From NCBI RefSeq assembly GCF_002968835.1, contig NZ_PKQK01000002.1:930001-994000 (forward strand): a DNA stretch of 64,000 bases. Reading direction: 5' to 3'. Under the pieces are notes generated by a model. It made no database searches. It was not told the origin of the DNA and worked only from the letters and a program-made list of their open reading frames with translations. Position numbers and translations under genes: made by a program. Positions 17,992 through 27,789 of the stretch are shown here, one piece after another. This DNA comes from Paenibacillus sp. PCH8 (GTDB lineage Bacteria; Bacillota; Bacilli; Paenibacillales; Paenibacillaceae). The number at the start of each line of letters is the position of its first letter. Within the stretch, counting starts at the first letter, position 1.

Positions 17992-19310
17992 TTATAAAAT
18001 TCCTTTTTTCATTGCCTTATACACCAGTTGCGAGAATAGGCTATTGGACCAAGCAAACCAGGGTCTGGTAAACGTGTTCGGATCATCGGCATGGAAACCT
18101 TCATGCATGTATCCGGTACCCGCATCCGTTTTTTCCAGCAGCTCAATCATCGCCAACATTTCCTCGTCATTATCTGCGGTTAGCCCCTGCATCGATAGCG
18201 CCATGTGCCAGATGTATCCCGGAGGGGTGTGCGGGCTACCAATACCTTTAGCTACCTGCCCTTCATAGTAGAACGGATTTTCTTTACTGAGAATAAATCG
18301 CCGTGTGTTCTGATACACGATGTCTTCAATCGAAGCATATTCCATATATGGAATAGACATCAGCCCAGGCGTACCTGCATCATCCATCAGACAAAAGTTA
18401 CCGTAACCGTCCGTCTCATAGGCATAAATTTGCCCATACTCTGTATGACGGTAAGTACCGTACAAGGAGATGCCATGTCGTATTTCTTCTTCCAAACGAG
18501 ACATCCGACTCACCAACTGTTCATCCCGGAACACCCACTTCGCGATCTCACCCATCTGACGCAAGGTCACCGCAGCGAACATGTTCGCCGGAATATTATA
18601 ATGAAAATCGCACGCATCATCACTCGGACGAAATCCCGACCAGATCATTCCCGTATAATTCACCGGCATACCCAATCCTTTATTACGGAGCGTATCATGG
18701 GCTGGACAATTGCGACGCATAAATCGATAAGGTGATTGTTCTGTATGACACTGCTCCGTTTCCCATAAATCTAATACATTTCCCATCACTTTTTTGAAGC
18801 GCTCGTCAAATATATCTGTAAGTTCCGTCTCCCGCCAATATGTATAAGCCAGCTTCATGGAGAAACAAAGAGAATCCAGTTCAAACTTCCGTTCCCACAC
18901 CCACGGTGACATCTCCGTCTCATCATTAGCATCCCAATGCCATCCATTCGCCGTTTCATTGAACGCATTGGCATAGATATCCATCTCAGCGTAGAACGTA
19001 TGCCGTTTGATTAAGCCCCGATAATACGTTGCAACTGTATGTCTTCCTTCGCGAGCGGAACATAGTGCATGACCTGCTCTACGGAATCTCTCAGCCACAT
19101 GGCGGGAATATCTCCTGTAATCACAAAGGTTGTCCCATCCTCTAGAAGCTTGGTCGTCGTTTCCAGTGTATTCGGAAAACAGTTGCGAAACTGTGCCAGC
19201 AATCTCGGTCTATGCTGCAAACGTTCGTCTGCCTCAATCAGAATATCCTGCACAGCTTGTGGCAATTCCAGATGCGGCATAGGGATTTTCGGTAATCTAA
19301 ACTGTTCCAT
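17992..19310 (-). pseudogene. GH125 exo-alpha-1,6-mannosidase, one-base frameshift
   Basis: Metal-independent alpha-mannosidase (GH125, former DUF1237), about 439 residues when joined. The N-terminal part has the family motif GDIPAMWLRDSVEQV; the rest has YANAFNE, WERKFELDS, YTGMIWSGFRPSDD and PGYIWHMALSMQG. The frame breaks after LQRII and resumes with RGLIKRHTF. One G missing from the run at 19016-19019 explains it, and no other damage is visible. It is therefore probably an intact gene with an assembly error. ATG 19310 follows AAAGGAGACG. The neighbouring LacI gene is the likely regulator. It would release mannose from alpha-1,6-linked glycans. Confidence 0.9.
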
Positions 19311-19333
19311 GGATGTCGTCTCCTTTGAATTGG

Positions 19334-19566
19334 TTTATGTAAGTTCAGCTAATAATTATTTACACCAGCACTCCGATTGCAGAATAACCTTCCGATCGCT
19401 GTTATCCCCAGATTTCTTGATTCCCATTTTAAAAGGGGAAATCCGGTGATAAGGGCGAAGTTTATCCTTCCGATGCAGCTTTCTTGCAGAAAGCTTTTAG
19501 CTTCGCTTCTTCAGGTTATTTCTGCCCTCTCCGTTATCGTGTAAATGTTTAGTTCAACTTATATAG
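19334..19566. mobile_element. MITE-like element, family E copy 2
   Basis: The right end TTTAGTTCAACTTATATAG (19548-19566) and the left end around TTATGTAAGTTCAGCTAA are imperfect inverted repeats, with ATTTACAC/GTGTAAAT just inside. The core hairpin of copies 1 and 3 is present. It sits 24 bp upstream of the mannosidase start codon and so lies in its promoter region. Confidence 0.75.
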
Positions 19567-19600
19567 ATTGGTTTAGATTGACCCTAACACTCTTACACCA

Positions 19601-19633
19601 TTGTTATTTTTGTTATGATAAATTATAATAACA
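19601..19633 (+). promoter_or_regulatory. Promoter and operator of the LacI gene
   Basis: TTGTTA (19601-19606), a 17-base spacer and TATAAT (19624-19629). Over the -10 lies a palindrome whose halves TGTTATGATAA (19611-19621) and TTATAATAACA (19623-19633) match at 10 of 11 positions. This suggests autorepression. Confidence 0.65.
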
Positions 19634-19690
19634 TTATTATTTGTAAGTGTACTGTGTCAGAAGATGATCGTCAAATGAAGGAGTAATGAT

Positions 19691-20751
19691 ATGTCACGCA
19701 AAGTATCCATCCAAACGCTGGCTGACCAGCTCGGATTATCCAAATACGCAGTTTCCCGCGCACTCAGTGGCAAGACGGGCGTCAGTGAAGCAACACGCGC
19801 ACGTGTGCTGGAACTGGCTCGGGCTCTGGGATATCGCCAAAGCACTCCAGGTGCTACCAACAGTCCTGTTGCCGCAAACCATGCAGATCCGTCCGAGCCC
19901 CCATTTGCCCTTATCTGTATGAATCAGCTTAATCGGGGCGAACCGCACTACTGGCAGCGTGTTCTGTCAGGTATGATATCCGCTTGTAATGAGCGCGGGT
20001 GGCATCATGCCATTGTCTCCCTTCTCTGGGGTTAACGGACGAGAACACTCCTCCCGAAAAAGCCATTGCCCCTCATCTGGACTGGGCACGCTGTGCAGGA
20101 ATTATTGTCATGGGTGCTTTTCCCCATGCCGTTCTGCAACGACTCGCTCAGACCGGCCGGCCCATTATTTTGGTAGATCATCAGGAGCCGTTACTGAATT
20201 GTGATACGATCAGCCATGATAATCAGGAAGCTGGCATCACGGTTGCAAGATATTTAATGTCGATGGAATGTCGGCGAATCGGCCTGATTACGGATGATGG
20301 TCGAGCAGCCAGCTTCGCACAACGCAAGATCGGGATCGAGCTTGCTTTGAACCATTTCAATATAGATAGTAATCGCACAACCAGCTTCAGGGAGTTTAAT
20401 ATTTCCTATGAAAACGGTGAATGGCACAACCAATTGGCTACTACCATTCAGAACATGTCAGATCATGAGCGACCGGATGCCTGGATCGGAGTTAATGACG
20501 ATATCGCCTTGCAGTGGATGCACAAATTGCAGGAGATGGGCATCTCCACGCCCAAAGATTGTCTTGTCATCGGTATCGATAATGTACACTCTGCGGTTAC
20601 GTCCTCCCCGCCCCTGACCACAGTTAATCTGTGCAAAGAGGAGCTTGGGCATCGTGCCGTTGAAGCTTTACAACGCCGGATTGAACGCCCAGGAACACCG
20701 AAAGAGACGGTTATGTTATCGACTACGTTGATTCCAAGAGAATCGGCATAA
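19691..20751 (+). pseudogene. LacI-family transcriptional regulator, one-base frameshift
   Basis: About 353 residues when joined. It has an N-terminal LacI helix-turn-helix (VSIQTLADQLGLSKYAVSRA) and hinge, then a periplasmic-binding-like sensor (GIIVMGAFPHAVLQRLAQTG, and VIGIDNVHSAV). The first frame stops after SLLWG and the second resumes with LTDENTPPEKA. A single G missing from GGGG at 20028-20031 accounts for it. No other lesion is seen, so an assembly error is likelier than decay. It is divergent from the GH125 gene and probably regulates it. Confidence 0.9.
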
Positions 20752-21020
20752 GTGCCGTTGGACAACATCTCTTCTGAGAGACGAATTAAATAGATACCTG
20801 CTCTACCTGTCGAATCTAGTTCAAAAAGAAGAAGGGGCTGTCTCAAAATTCCTTAAAACGAATATGGGTGAAAAACAATAACACCAACGCATGAAAAAGG
20901 GACTAAGCAGATATTTAATCTGCCTTGTCCCTTATATGTTTGGTTGTTGAAATTTTCGGAATATCCACTTTTTATTTTGAGCTCGACAACGCACTCCAGC
21001 AGACGATTCGACCACTGTGG

Positions 21021-21215
21021 CTAACGAACTGAGGTGACGCTATTTGGTGTATTTCAGCCCATTTGAAAACGTAACGAACCTGAGACGCGTTATCTTGGCG
21101 GTTTAGGCGTGTAATCGTAGTTTATCGCGAATTTCGGATGAAATAGCGTCGCTGAGATTCGTTACGTTTCCCACCTCTCCAAAATCATCAAAATAAGGTG
21201 TGTGAGATTCTTTAG
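21021..21215. repeat. 195-bp four-unit repeat element, copy B
   Basis: Forward units at 21021-21045 and 21071-21095, inverted units at 21141-21165 and 21191-21215. Spacing is identical to copies A and C although the sequences between the units differ. Confidence 0.85.
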
Positions 21216-21300
21216 AAAATGGAATGCCTCTCTGCCTTCACACTATACGGCACAACAGTGAAGGGTAAAGACGTTCCACCTGAGCTGCCTTAGAGCCCTC

Positions 21301-21358
21301 TTCTCTTCTCTTCTCTTCTCTTCTCTTCTCTTCTCTTCTCTTCTCTTCTCTTCTCTTC
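21301..21358. repeat. TTCTC pentanucleotide microsatellite
   Basis: Eleven perfect TTCTC units followed by a partial one. It is non-coding and lies inside the transposon-like element. Copy number is prone to slippage. Confidence 0.95.
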
Positions 21359-21556
21359 CGAGCTAACTTATATCTATCTTCTTCCACTCAAGCATATGGA
21401 GGAAGCCTTTTGAGACAGCCACCTTTTTTAGTATGTGATACCTTATATCCTTATATTTATCCAGGCTTATAACTTGTGTTGTCCATACATATCGCATCCA
21501 TCCAGACATCATTTCCTTCTTGCCCTAGAATCAGGACGAAGGACGAACATTGGCAT

Positions 21557-23179
21557 TTATTTTAACCATGGCAAGGTTTGGTAAGATGGAAGGTCCACTT
21601 CCCAATTGACATTACGATACTCTCTATTAACTACCACACGTTTTAAGGTGAACTTCGTACCGTTTTCTTTGTAAAAACCACGAATCTTCAATTGCAGATC
21701 ATCTTCAACGTATTCACCGTTATTATTAGGCTGATCCGGATGACCGATCACTTCAACAGGATACTCTTTTCCATCCGAATCTACTGCCACCCAGCGATCA
21801 CCCATGAACGCATTTCGGAACGTCCCACTCCCCTTTAGAACTAGCGAATACCCTTTCTTTACATCAATCTTAGGAGGATCATACGATTCCATTACTGGCT
21901 CGTACTCAAAATCATAAAATAATATTTTATCTCCAAGCTGTTCAAACTCTACAAATGTATAAAAATTGGTGTCCTTACGCCTCTTATCCAAATCAACTTC
22001 CACTGATTTCTCTTCCTTCACCGGGAGGGTGTAACCATCCAGAACAAAGCGAATGTTCTTAGCATCTACCGTAACAAATGCAGGGTCCCATGTCTCCGAC
22101 AACTTCAACGGCCCACCATTCCTTAAATCACTCAGATCTTGGAGTCGAAACTTGGCTTGACGGGTATCTAGTCTTATCCCATTGAAAATTCGATATTCAT
22201 TTGTTTCAGGGATTTCAAGATGGTAGATGATGCTCATATAGTTCGCCCAATCCTCATTAACTTTGGCACGAAGTTCATCATCTAGACTCACATTCAGGTC
22301 AAGTCGGGTTCCGTTTGGGGTGCGTACAAGCTGGGTCATATCGAGCTTCAGCCCTTCTGGCGTCGTATATGTGTCATCCATATAATTTTCAACAGCCAAT
22401 GATTTGGCTTTGGTCATATCAATATTGAATTGGAAACTCCAATCCACCTTAACTTCTTTATCTTCGTAGGATTTCTTCTCGTAATCATAATAACTGCCCA
22501 CATTCAAATTACGCAGTTCACCCCGCACGACCAGCTGATCTGGAATTTCATCATGCAACTGGAATAACAATCGTTCGGTTACGGAACCCTTTGTTCTGGT
22601 ATCCCTCGCAAGAGTGGCAACCTGGCTCCCCTCTTCATCCGTAACATGAATTCTCCCCATCTCAGACAGTAACCGTGATAACCCTAATCCATCAGGAGTT
22701 GTTTGTTGCATGGTCATTACAATATGAGATCGGTCTACCAGCACGTCTTCAATTTTAAGCGTGTAGCCCTGGTCATTGATATTGATATTCGGATTCACCA
22801 CAAGTCCGAGAGGCTTGAGACGTTTGTAATCATCTGCAAAATAGGAATATTTCAATTCTTCCGGTACAGGTATGTTGGGCAGTGGCAGATGATCCACAGC
22901 ATTTACTGCGGGTTGCGCTGGCTTTGCTGTACGGTCAAAAACAAACCAGGCCCCTCCCGCAAGAATCACAACTGCCGCTGCGGCGATTCCAGTCCGGCGC
23001 ATCCAATGGGTTCTTATGGATTTTTTTACAAATGGATGCTCGTCTTCGCCACTTTCCATGCTCATATCATCTAGCTTCTGCATGACCTTCAGCGTAAAAT
23101 CGGAATCTGGTTCCTCACGGTACAGGTGCTCCTCCCACATCCGATCTTCTTTCTTTTGATCATTTGAAATAGGCTTCAT
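21557..23179 (-). CDS. DUF4179 domain protein, probable anti-sigma factor
   Basis: A 540-residue protein with a cytosolic N-terminal segment of about 65 residues and a single membrane helix (TGIAAAAVVILAGGAWFVF, about 68-86). A large extracellular part rich in beta-strands follows, with DUF4179 first (about residues 130-245). This membrane layout and its position directly after an ECF sigma gene fit an anti-sigma factor that holds the sigma factor at the membrane. The two genes overlap by 20 bp, so they are translationally coupled. The signal it senses is unknown. A classical zinc-binding HxxxCxxC motif is not visible. Confidence 0.85.
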   Translation of the reverse strand: MKPISNDQKKEDRMWEEHLYREEPDSDFTLKVMQKLDDMSMESGEDEHPFVKKSIRTHWMRRTGIAAAAVVILAGGAWFVFDRTAKPAQPAVNAVDHLPLPNIPVPEELKYSYFADDYKRLKPLGLVVNPNININDQGYTLKIEDVLVDRSHIVMTMQQTTPDGLGLSRLLSEMGRIHVTDEEGSQVATLARDTRTKGSVTERLLFQLHDEIPDQLVVRGELRNLNVGSYYDYEKKSYEDKEVKVDWSFQFNIDMTKAKSLAVENYMDDTYTTPEGLKLDMTQLVRTPNGTRLDLNVSLDDELRAKVNEDWANYMSIIYHLEIPETNEYRIFNGIRLDTRQAKFRLQDLSDLRNGGPLKLSETWDPAFVTVDAKNIRFVLDGYTLPVKEEKSVEVDLDKRRKDTNFYTFVEFEQLGDKILFYDFEYEPVMESYDPPKIDVKKGYSLVLKGSGTFRNAFMGDRWVAVDSDGKEYPVEVIGHPDQPNNNGEYVEDDLQLKIRGFYKENGTKFTLKRVVVNREYRNVNWEVDLPSYQTLPWLK

Positions 23180-23732
23180 ACGTAGCTAAACCTCCTTTGC
23201 GTTCCATTTGCTTCCTCAGCGTTTTTTTCCCGCGATACAGGGCGTTACGCACTTTGGTTGAACTCATGCCTGTAATATCCGCAATCTCTTCATAGCTCAA
23301 CTCATTCGTGTATTTCAGTAATAACACCAGCCTGTACGCTTCAGGTAACTGTTCGAGCTGTCGATATATTTCACGCTGCATCTCTTTATGCAGCACACGT
23401 TTTTCCGGTGTTTCATTACTGACAGGTTCGATCCCCTGATCGACTGGAGACATCACGGGTTTCTTTTCCCGTATATGATCCCGCATCCGATTCACTGCAA
23501 TGGTATACACCCAGGACGAGAAACTGCTCCCTTCCCGCCGCGCGGGTAGATTGCGATAGATACGAATAAACGTATCCTGAGCGAGATCCTGTGCATCTGG
23601 ATGACTCGCGCCCATTCCGCGCATCATGCCGTAGACTTTATTTTTATATCGATCCACAAGCACGGAGAATAACTGCTTATCCCCTGCAATTATGCGCTGA
23701 ATAAGCTCCTCCTCCGGTATCTGTTGAGTCAT
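23160..23732 (-). CDS. ECF RNA polymerase sigma factor
   Basis: A 190-residue sigma-70-family protein. Region 2 carries HPDAQDLAQDTFIRIYRNL (about 45-65), and region 4 (about 130-180) carries the helix-turn-helix ELSYEEIADITGMSSTKVRN. ATG 23732 follows GAAGGGGG at good spacing; the longer open frame to 23927 lacks support. It is co-transcribed with the overlapping anti-sigma gene. The GC-poor upstream region contains TATATAGTAC but no clear ECF consensus. Confidence 0.93.
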   Translation of the reverse strand: MTQQIPEEELIQRIIAGDKQLFSVLVDRYKNKVYGMMRGMGASHPDAQDLAQDTFIRIYRNLPARREGSSFSSWVYTIAVNRMRDHIREKKPVMSPVDQGIEPVSNETPEKRVLHKEMQREIYRQLEQLPEAYRLVLLLKYTNELSYEEIADITGMSSTKVRNALYRGKKTLRKQMERKGGLATYEAYFK

Positions 23733-23990
23733 GTAATCCCCCTTCTCTACAGCTTCCATGCATGGTTCTGTACTATATAGACGGGAGCCGTTCCCGAAAC
23801 CTCTCACTTTATCCAAAAAAAAGAATTCGCCCTCATCGGCGAAGCCGACTGGGTGAACTCTGCTTACCAACATATGGTGATCGCCATTGCATATTCTCAA
23901 CAGGTTTCGTAATGATTTTTTCAGCAACCCGAACCATACATTCCGTCGTAGCCTCTTCCTGCTGCCTCTTATTTCCCCTATCTTTCTTGC

Positions 23991-24509
23991 CTATTCATCT
24001 TCTCCATTCTTCTCCGTAACAAAATCAGCAAGCTGTGAATAGATCGCCACAATCTCATCCATCGACATGCGCACGAGTCCACTGGACGACGGAGCGACGA
24101 ACTCCTGAATTTCCTTGACGACCGGGTCGTCTTGAAATCCCCATTGCACTTTGGCGCGCTTGCTGTACTGGGTGTACACTCCTTTTCCGACAAAGCAGGC
24201 GATGTCCGGTCGGTAGTCCTCCAGCTTTTTCCGTAAAATCTGGCGTCCTTCTGCGTACTCTTCCTTCGTAATATCTTCCATACCTCTAGTTGGCCTTGCC
24301 ACAATATTAGTAAATCCGTACCCCAGCTTCAGCAACTCCCCATCCTCCTGTGCATCGTATAAACGCGGGGTTAACCCCGACCGTTCAAGGATGCGCCAGA
24401 AACGATTGCCCTTGTAGGCATAGTGGTGTCCGGTTTCACCTGACGTGATACTCGGATTAAATCCGATAAATAGAATGGATAAACCCACATCCAGATGATC
24501 TGGAATCAT
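23991..24509 (-). CDS. mug: G:T/U mismatch-specific uracil DNA glycosylase
   Basis: Base-excision-repair enzyme that removes uracil (and ethenocytosine) from mismatches. The catalytic-site motif FIGFNPSITSGETGHHYA (about 14-31) and the intercalating-loop motif APSSSGLVRMS (about 138-148) are present. Length is 172 residues, normal for Mug. It stands alone; ATG 24509 follows AGGAGGTTATGCATC. Confidence 0.93.
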   Translation of the reverse strand: MIPDHLDVGLSILFIGFNPSITSGETGHHYAYKGNRFWRILERSGLTPRLYDAQEDGELLKLGYGFTNIVARPTRGMEDITKEEYAEGRQILRKKLEDYRPDIACFVGKGVYTQYSKRAKVQWGFQDDPVVKEIQEFVAPSSSGLVRMSMDEIVAIYSQLADFVTEKNGEDE

Positions 24510-24702
24510 GATGCATAACCTCCTATCTTTTTTGACCGATTCACGCTTTCAACTGTGTCAGCATTTTTCATAATTCGAATATAATCGTTCCCGGGAAAGT
24601 CACTCTTTGGATTTATGCAAGATGCTCGCCTATAAAATGATATAATGAGCGAAGTGTTTTCCATACAGGATTGAAATTTTCATGAAAAAGGAAGCTGAAC
24701 TA

Positions 24703-25623
24703 ATGATTGCAGACATCATGCTAGAAGTCGTCCTGCCCGTCTTTCTCCTGATCGCCGTCGGGTCCTGGATGCAAAAGGTGTTCAAGCTGGACTTGTACAC
24801 ACTCGCCAAAATCAACTTCTATTGTATTACCCCCGCAGCCGTCTTTATGAGCATGTATCACTCGGATATGTCAGGCGAACTGCTCGGAACTGTGACATTA
24901 TTTTACGCGATATATGTATTCATTCTCTATATTGTGGGTTCAATAGTTACCCGCTCGCTTCGGATGAATAAAGGCATGAAAGCGGCCTTCAACAACAGCA
25001 TTATGCTAGATAACGCAGGCAACTATGGTCTGCCCATCAATGCACTGGTATTCCGCGGCGATCCACTGGCCTCATCCATTCAGGCACTGGTCATGTCTTT
25101 ACAGGCGTTGCTGACATTCACCTATGGTGTGCTGTCCATTCAGGGTGCCAAGCTCAAGGGAAATTATCGTGCGGTCATTATCGGATTCCTAAAAATGCCG
25201 GTGCCATACGCGCTCCTGCTGGGCATTCTGTTCCAAGCCTGGAAGGTGCCCTTGCCTACGTTCCTGTCCATGCCGCTGACTTATGCGCAGCAAAGTATGG
25301 TTGCTGTGGCGTTGCTGACACTCGGTGCTCAAATTGTGAAATATCCCATCCGGCTGTACCGTCTTGATGTGTATATTAGCACATTTTTGCGTCTTTTGAT
25401 CGGCCCCGCCATCGGGATTTCGATTGTGCTCATGTTAGGGCTGGAAGGCATCGCTGCACAGGCACTCATTATCGCTTCAGGTATGCCTACCGGTGTCAAC
25501 GCATCTATCCTGGCGGAAGAATACGATAACGAACCCGATTTTGCAGCCCAGACGGTGCTAATTTCAACGCTCTTGAACATCATTACGATTACGGCACTGA
25601 TCTCTTATGCCAAAACGTTCTGA
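24703..25623 (+). CDS. AEC family transporter (auxin efflux carrier type)
   Basis: A 306-residue membrane protein with about ten helices and the AEC signature region (NNSIMLDNAGNYGLPINALVF becomes the conserved N-Y-G-L-P motif). It probably exports organic or amino acids; the substrate is not predictable. ATG 24703 lies 8 bases from AAGGAAG, whereas the upstream in-frame ATG 24682 has no ribosome site. A TATAAT box is at 24641-24646. Confidence 0.9.
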   Translation: MIADIMLEVVLPVFLLIAVGSWMQKVFKLDLYTLAKINFYCITPAAVFMSMYHSDMSGELLGTVTLFYAIYVFILYIVGSIVTRSLRMNKGMKAAFNNSIMLDNAGNYGLPINALVFRGDPLASSIQALVMSLQALLTFTYGVLSIQGAKLKGNYRAVIIGFLKMPVPYALLLGILFQAWKVPLPTFLSMPLTYAQQSMVAVALLTLGAQIVKYPIRLYRLDVYISTFLRLLIGPAIGISIVLMLGLEGIAAQALIIASGMPTGVNASILAEEYDNEPDFAAQTVLISTLLNIITITALISYAKTF

Positions 25624-25762
25624 AATTTAGATATGTAACGAATATACACATCATTCTTGGAAAGACCTGTCTTCAGCAGAAGCAGCAACTATTCTTCACA
25701 GGTTATATCTCGATCTAAAAGCAGATGGTACGCTTAAAAAAATTCAAGCAAATAGAACGTAA

Positions 25763-25808
25763 AAAAACACTCTGTATCCAGTCTACAACATGGGATACAG
25801 AGTGTTTT
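25763..25808. terminator. Bidirectional terminator
   Basis: AAAAACACTCTGTATCC pairs with GGATACAGAGTGTTTT. The minus-strand copy ends in seven T residues, so it chiefly serves the small gene at 25826. Confidence 0.85.
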
Positions 25809-25825
25809 AGTTTATCGCGTGTATA

Positions 25826-26077
25826 CTATGATTCAAACGTCGTTCGTTCCGGGAACTTGCCGCCTTCCCTGAATAAACATCGTACCAGTCGCTGCGCGGC
25901 TCGGTTAAAGAAAAAACTCGGACTTACCCCATCCACCTGAACAGGTTCCAGTTCCCTCACACTTTCCTTAATCTTATTCATCTCTATGAGCCCCATCTTT
26001 CGCTCATTCGGTCCGAATCGATAAATAACCTTCTCATCGTCTTCCGTCTGTTTTACCAGCAGAATCAAGGATGCCAT
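25826..26077 (-). CDS. Small conserved-type hypothetical protein
   Basis: An 83-residue soluble protein (KQTEDDEKVIYRFGPNERKM). It has a strong AGGGGG ribosome site 8 bases before ATG 26077, an AT-rich promoter-like region upstream and a strong terminator downstream, so the gene is well supported. The sequence is charged and alternates in a way that suggests a small alpha/beta fold. I do not recognise a named family. Confidence 0.75.
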   Translation of the reverse strand: MASLILLVKQTEDDEKVIYRFGPNERKMGLIEMNKIKESVRELEPVQVDGVSPSFFFNRAAQRLVRCLFREGGKFPERTTFES

Positions 26078-26318
26078 ACAGGTTACCCCCTATCGTTACG
26101 TTATGAGATTCCATTAATCACTTGCCTATTATAATTATTACCCAGATTCTAGTGGAAGGATATAGGACTTAAGTTAGTTATACCGAAGTTAAACATCCTG
26201 ATTTAAAGATTCTCTCAAGTGAGTCGTTAGGCTCACAAACACCGTGTTCACGCTATCCTTCTGGATACCACTATCATGAAAGTGCGTACTGCCCAAGTCG
26301 TTTTTCTCCGTTTATACT

Positions 26319-26480
26319 AGGGCGTGTCTGAAAACTCCGAAGGAAGCAGATTTTGCCGAATTTTCGTTCCAAGCAAGGAAGTTTTTCGCAGGCGTGCCGG
26401 GGCACGTCAAGGGAAAGTGACGCAGGAGGGGGCGAAAAGGCAGTAAAAGATGCACTTCAGCGAGTTTTGAGACACGTCCT
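26319..26480. mobile_element. MITE-like element with 19-bp inverted ends
   Basis: The left end AGGGCGTGTCTGAAAACTC and the right end, whose complement is AGGACGTGTCTCAAAACTC, match at 17 of 19 positions over a 162-bp element. It is non-coding and GC-richer than its flanks, and lies just upstream of the RidA gene. No clear target-site duplication is seen. Confidence 0.7.
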
Positions 26481-26513
26481 CACTCTATACTGAATTGCAA
26501 AGGAGAGAAACAT

Positions 26514-26906
26514 ATGTCAACAGCTCAAATCTATAGCCACGGTGTCCCGTGGGAAGAAGCATTCAGCGTTGCTCAGGGATACAGCGTTAACGGTACGATC
26601 TACATTGCAGGACAATTTTCGCATGATATGCAGGGGACGTTTATTGGGGTGGATGATATTGAAGCACAAGTGCGTCAGACACTCGATAACCTGGATCGCG
26701 TGCTCGCCGGATTCAATGTCACCAAGTCGAATATTGCTGAACTGGAGATTTTTCTGGTTCACCCGCAGGAGCATCTTGAGTCATGTGTGGCCGTGTACAA
26801 AGAGTACATTGGTACGCATCGTCCGGCGGTCACAATGGTCGGCACATCGGGACTGGCCTTCCCTCATCAACTCATTGAGATTCGCGCCGTTGCACATACG
26901 AACTGA
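26514..26906 (+). CDS. RidA/YjgF family protein
   Basis: A 130-residue member of the RidA family, whose best-known members hydrolyse reactive enamines and imines released by PLP enzymes. It has the N-terminal YIAGQFSHDMQG strand region, and C-terminal VTMVGTSGLAFPHQLIEIRAV. The usual catalytic Arg position (R-x-x-V near residue 105) appears as HRPAVTMVG, suggesting activity is possible but not certain. Ribosome site AAAGGAGAG precedes ATG 26514. Confidence 0.88.
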   Translation: MSTAQIYSHGVPWEEAFSVAQGYSVNGTIYIAGQFSHDMQGTFIGVDDIEAQVRQTLDNLDRVLAGFNVTKSNIAELEIFLVHPQEHLESCVAVYKEYIGTHRPAVTMVGTSGLAFPHQLIEIRAVAHTN

Positions 26907-26983
26907 TCCGAGTTACCTCAAACGTCCCAGCACCAAGCAAAACGCCTAATAAGTTACTCACTTTAACGAAGTCCGTCACAAAA

Positions 26984-27019
26984 CAGAAGCAGGTTAGGAT
27001 TCGATCCAACCTGCTTCTG
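26984..27019. terminator. Terminator hairpin between convergent genes
   Basis: CAGAAGCAGGTT pairs with AACCTGCTTCTG, with an inner GGAT/ATCC stem. It lies between ridA and the convergent stalk-domain gene. Confidence 0.75.
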
Positions 27020-27034
27020 TATGATTTCTTATTT

Positions 27035-27670
27035 TTATTCTTTCACTTTCACTGTCAACGTATTGCCGGACGAGGTGAGAGAAGCCCCAAGCCCTTCTAC
27101 CAAAACTCTGAGCGGAATGTACGTTGTACCCTTAATTTCTTTGGGAGCGGCCTGTAAATGGACATCTTTCCCGTTCACCTTCACCTTTTTGCTGCCCAAG
27201 GTAAAGATTAGCTTGTACTTATCTTTGGTAACGGTAATAGTTTGGGCCTTGCTGTCCCAAAACGTTTTGGCTTTCATCGCTTTAGCCACCTCACGCAGGG
27301 GTACAAGATTCGTGTTATTCATTACAATCGGAGATTCGGTGAAAATAACCTTGGAACCATTCACCTTTACCTGAACAGAAGACTTGATATATTCTGGTTT
27401 GGGAGTGGCTTTCTTTTGGGTTGCAGTTGAAGAAGATTTGTTACTTTTCTTAGTACTTCCCGAACTGGATGAACTTGAAGATGAAGACTTGGAACTTGAA
27501 GAGGAACCTCCGTTATGATAGTGATATTCCCCTTGTTTCAACCCCCACTTTGCACAGTTGGTACGACAGGTGTGTCCTCCACTCGCATCTGTTCTTCCCG
27601 GGTGAGCAGACGCAACGGTTGCAAAAATCATGAAAATGACAAGTAAACTGCTCATTACTTTGATGCGCAT
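27035..27670 (-). CDS. Secreted YHYH / copper amine oxidase N-terminal (stalk) domain protein
   Basis: A 211-residue exported protein. A signal peptide (MRIKVMSSLLVIFMIFATVASA) is followed by a YHYH-type segment with GHTCRTNCAKWGLKQGEYHY, a poly-Ser linker and a C-terminal stalk domain (about 115-211; VPLREVAKAMKAKTFWD and YIPLRVLVEGLGA). Stalk domains are common cell-surface modules in Paenibacillus; no enzymatic activity is implied. ATG 27670 lies 8 bases from GGAGG, making the six extra upstream codons unlikely. A second stalk protein is at 37879-38568. Confidence 0.9.
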   Translation of the reverse strand: MRIKVMSSLLVIFMIFATVASAHPGRTDASGGHTCRTNCAKWGLKQGEYHYHNGGSSSSSKSSSSSSSSSGSTKKSNKSSSTATQKKATPKPEYIKSSVQVKVNGSKVIFTESPIVMNNTNLVPLREVAKAMKAKTFWDSKAQTITVTKDKYKLIFTLGSKKVKVNGKDVHLQAAPKEIKGTTYIPLRVLVEGLGASLTSSGNTLTVKVKE

Positions 27671-27789
27671 ATAGATAACCTCCAGCAATTAGTATGGCCA
27701 GAGTATCATACCATAATTACCCATACAATATAGGTGGATACTTAAAATTATTTTCACTTAACAATTTACAAACGCGGGTCTATCTTCAC

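Larger units (their letters stand above)
20832..21425. mobile_element. Non-autonomous transposon-like element with GGCTGTCTC ends
   Basis: The left end GGGGCTGTCTCAAAA (from 20834) and the right end TTTTGAGACAGCC (21408-21420) are inverted repeats. The inner sequence of the right end (GGAAGCC, with CATATGGA before it) matches the left end of the element at 31070. There is no transposase. It contains repeat copy B and a TTCTC microsatellite, and fills the gap between the convergent LacI and anti-sigma genes. Confidence 0.65.

Noticed and set aside
21301..21358. Tandem TTCTC array considered as CRISPR or coding repeat
   Set aside because: Five-base units without spacers and no flanking cas genes; a simple microsatellite.
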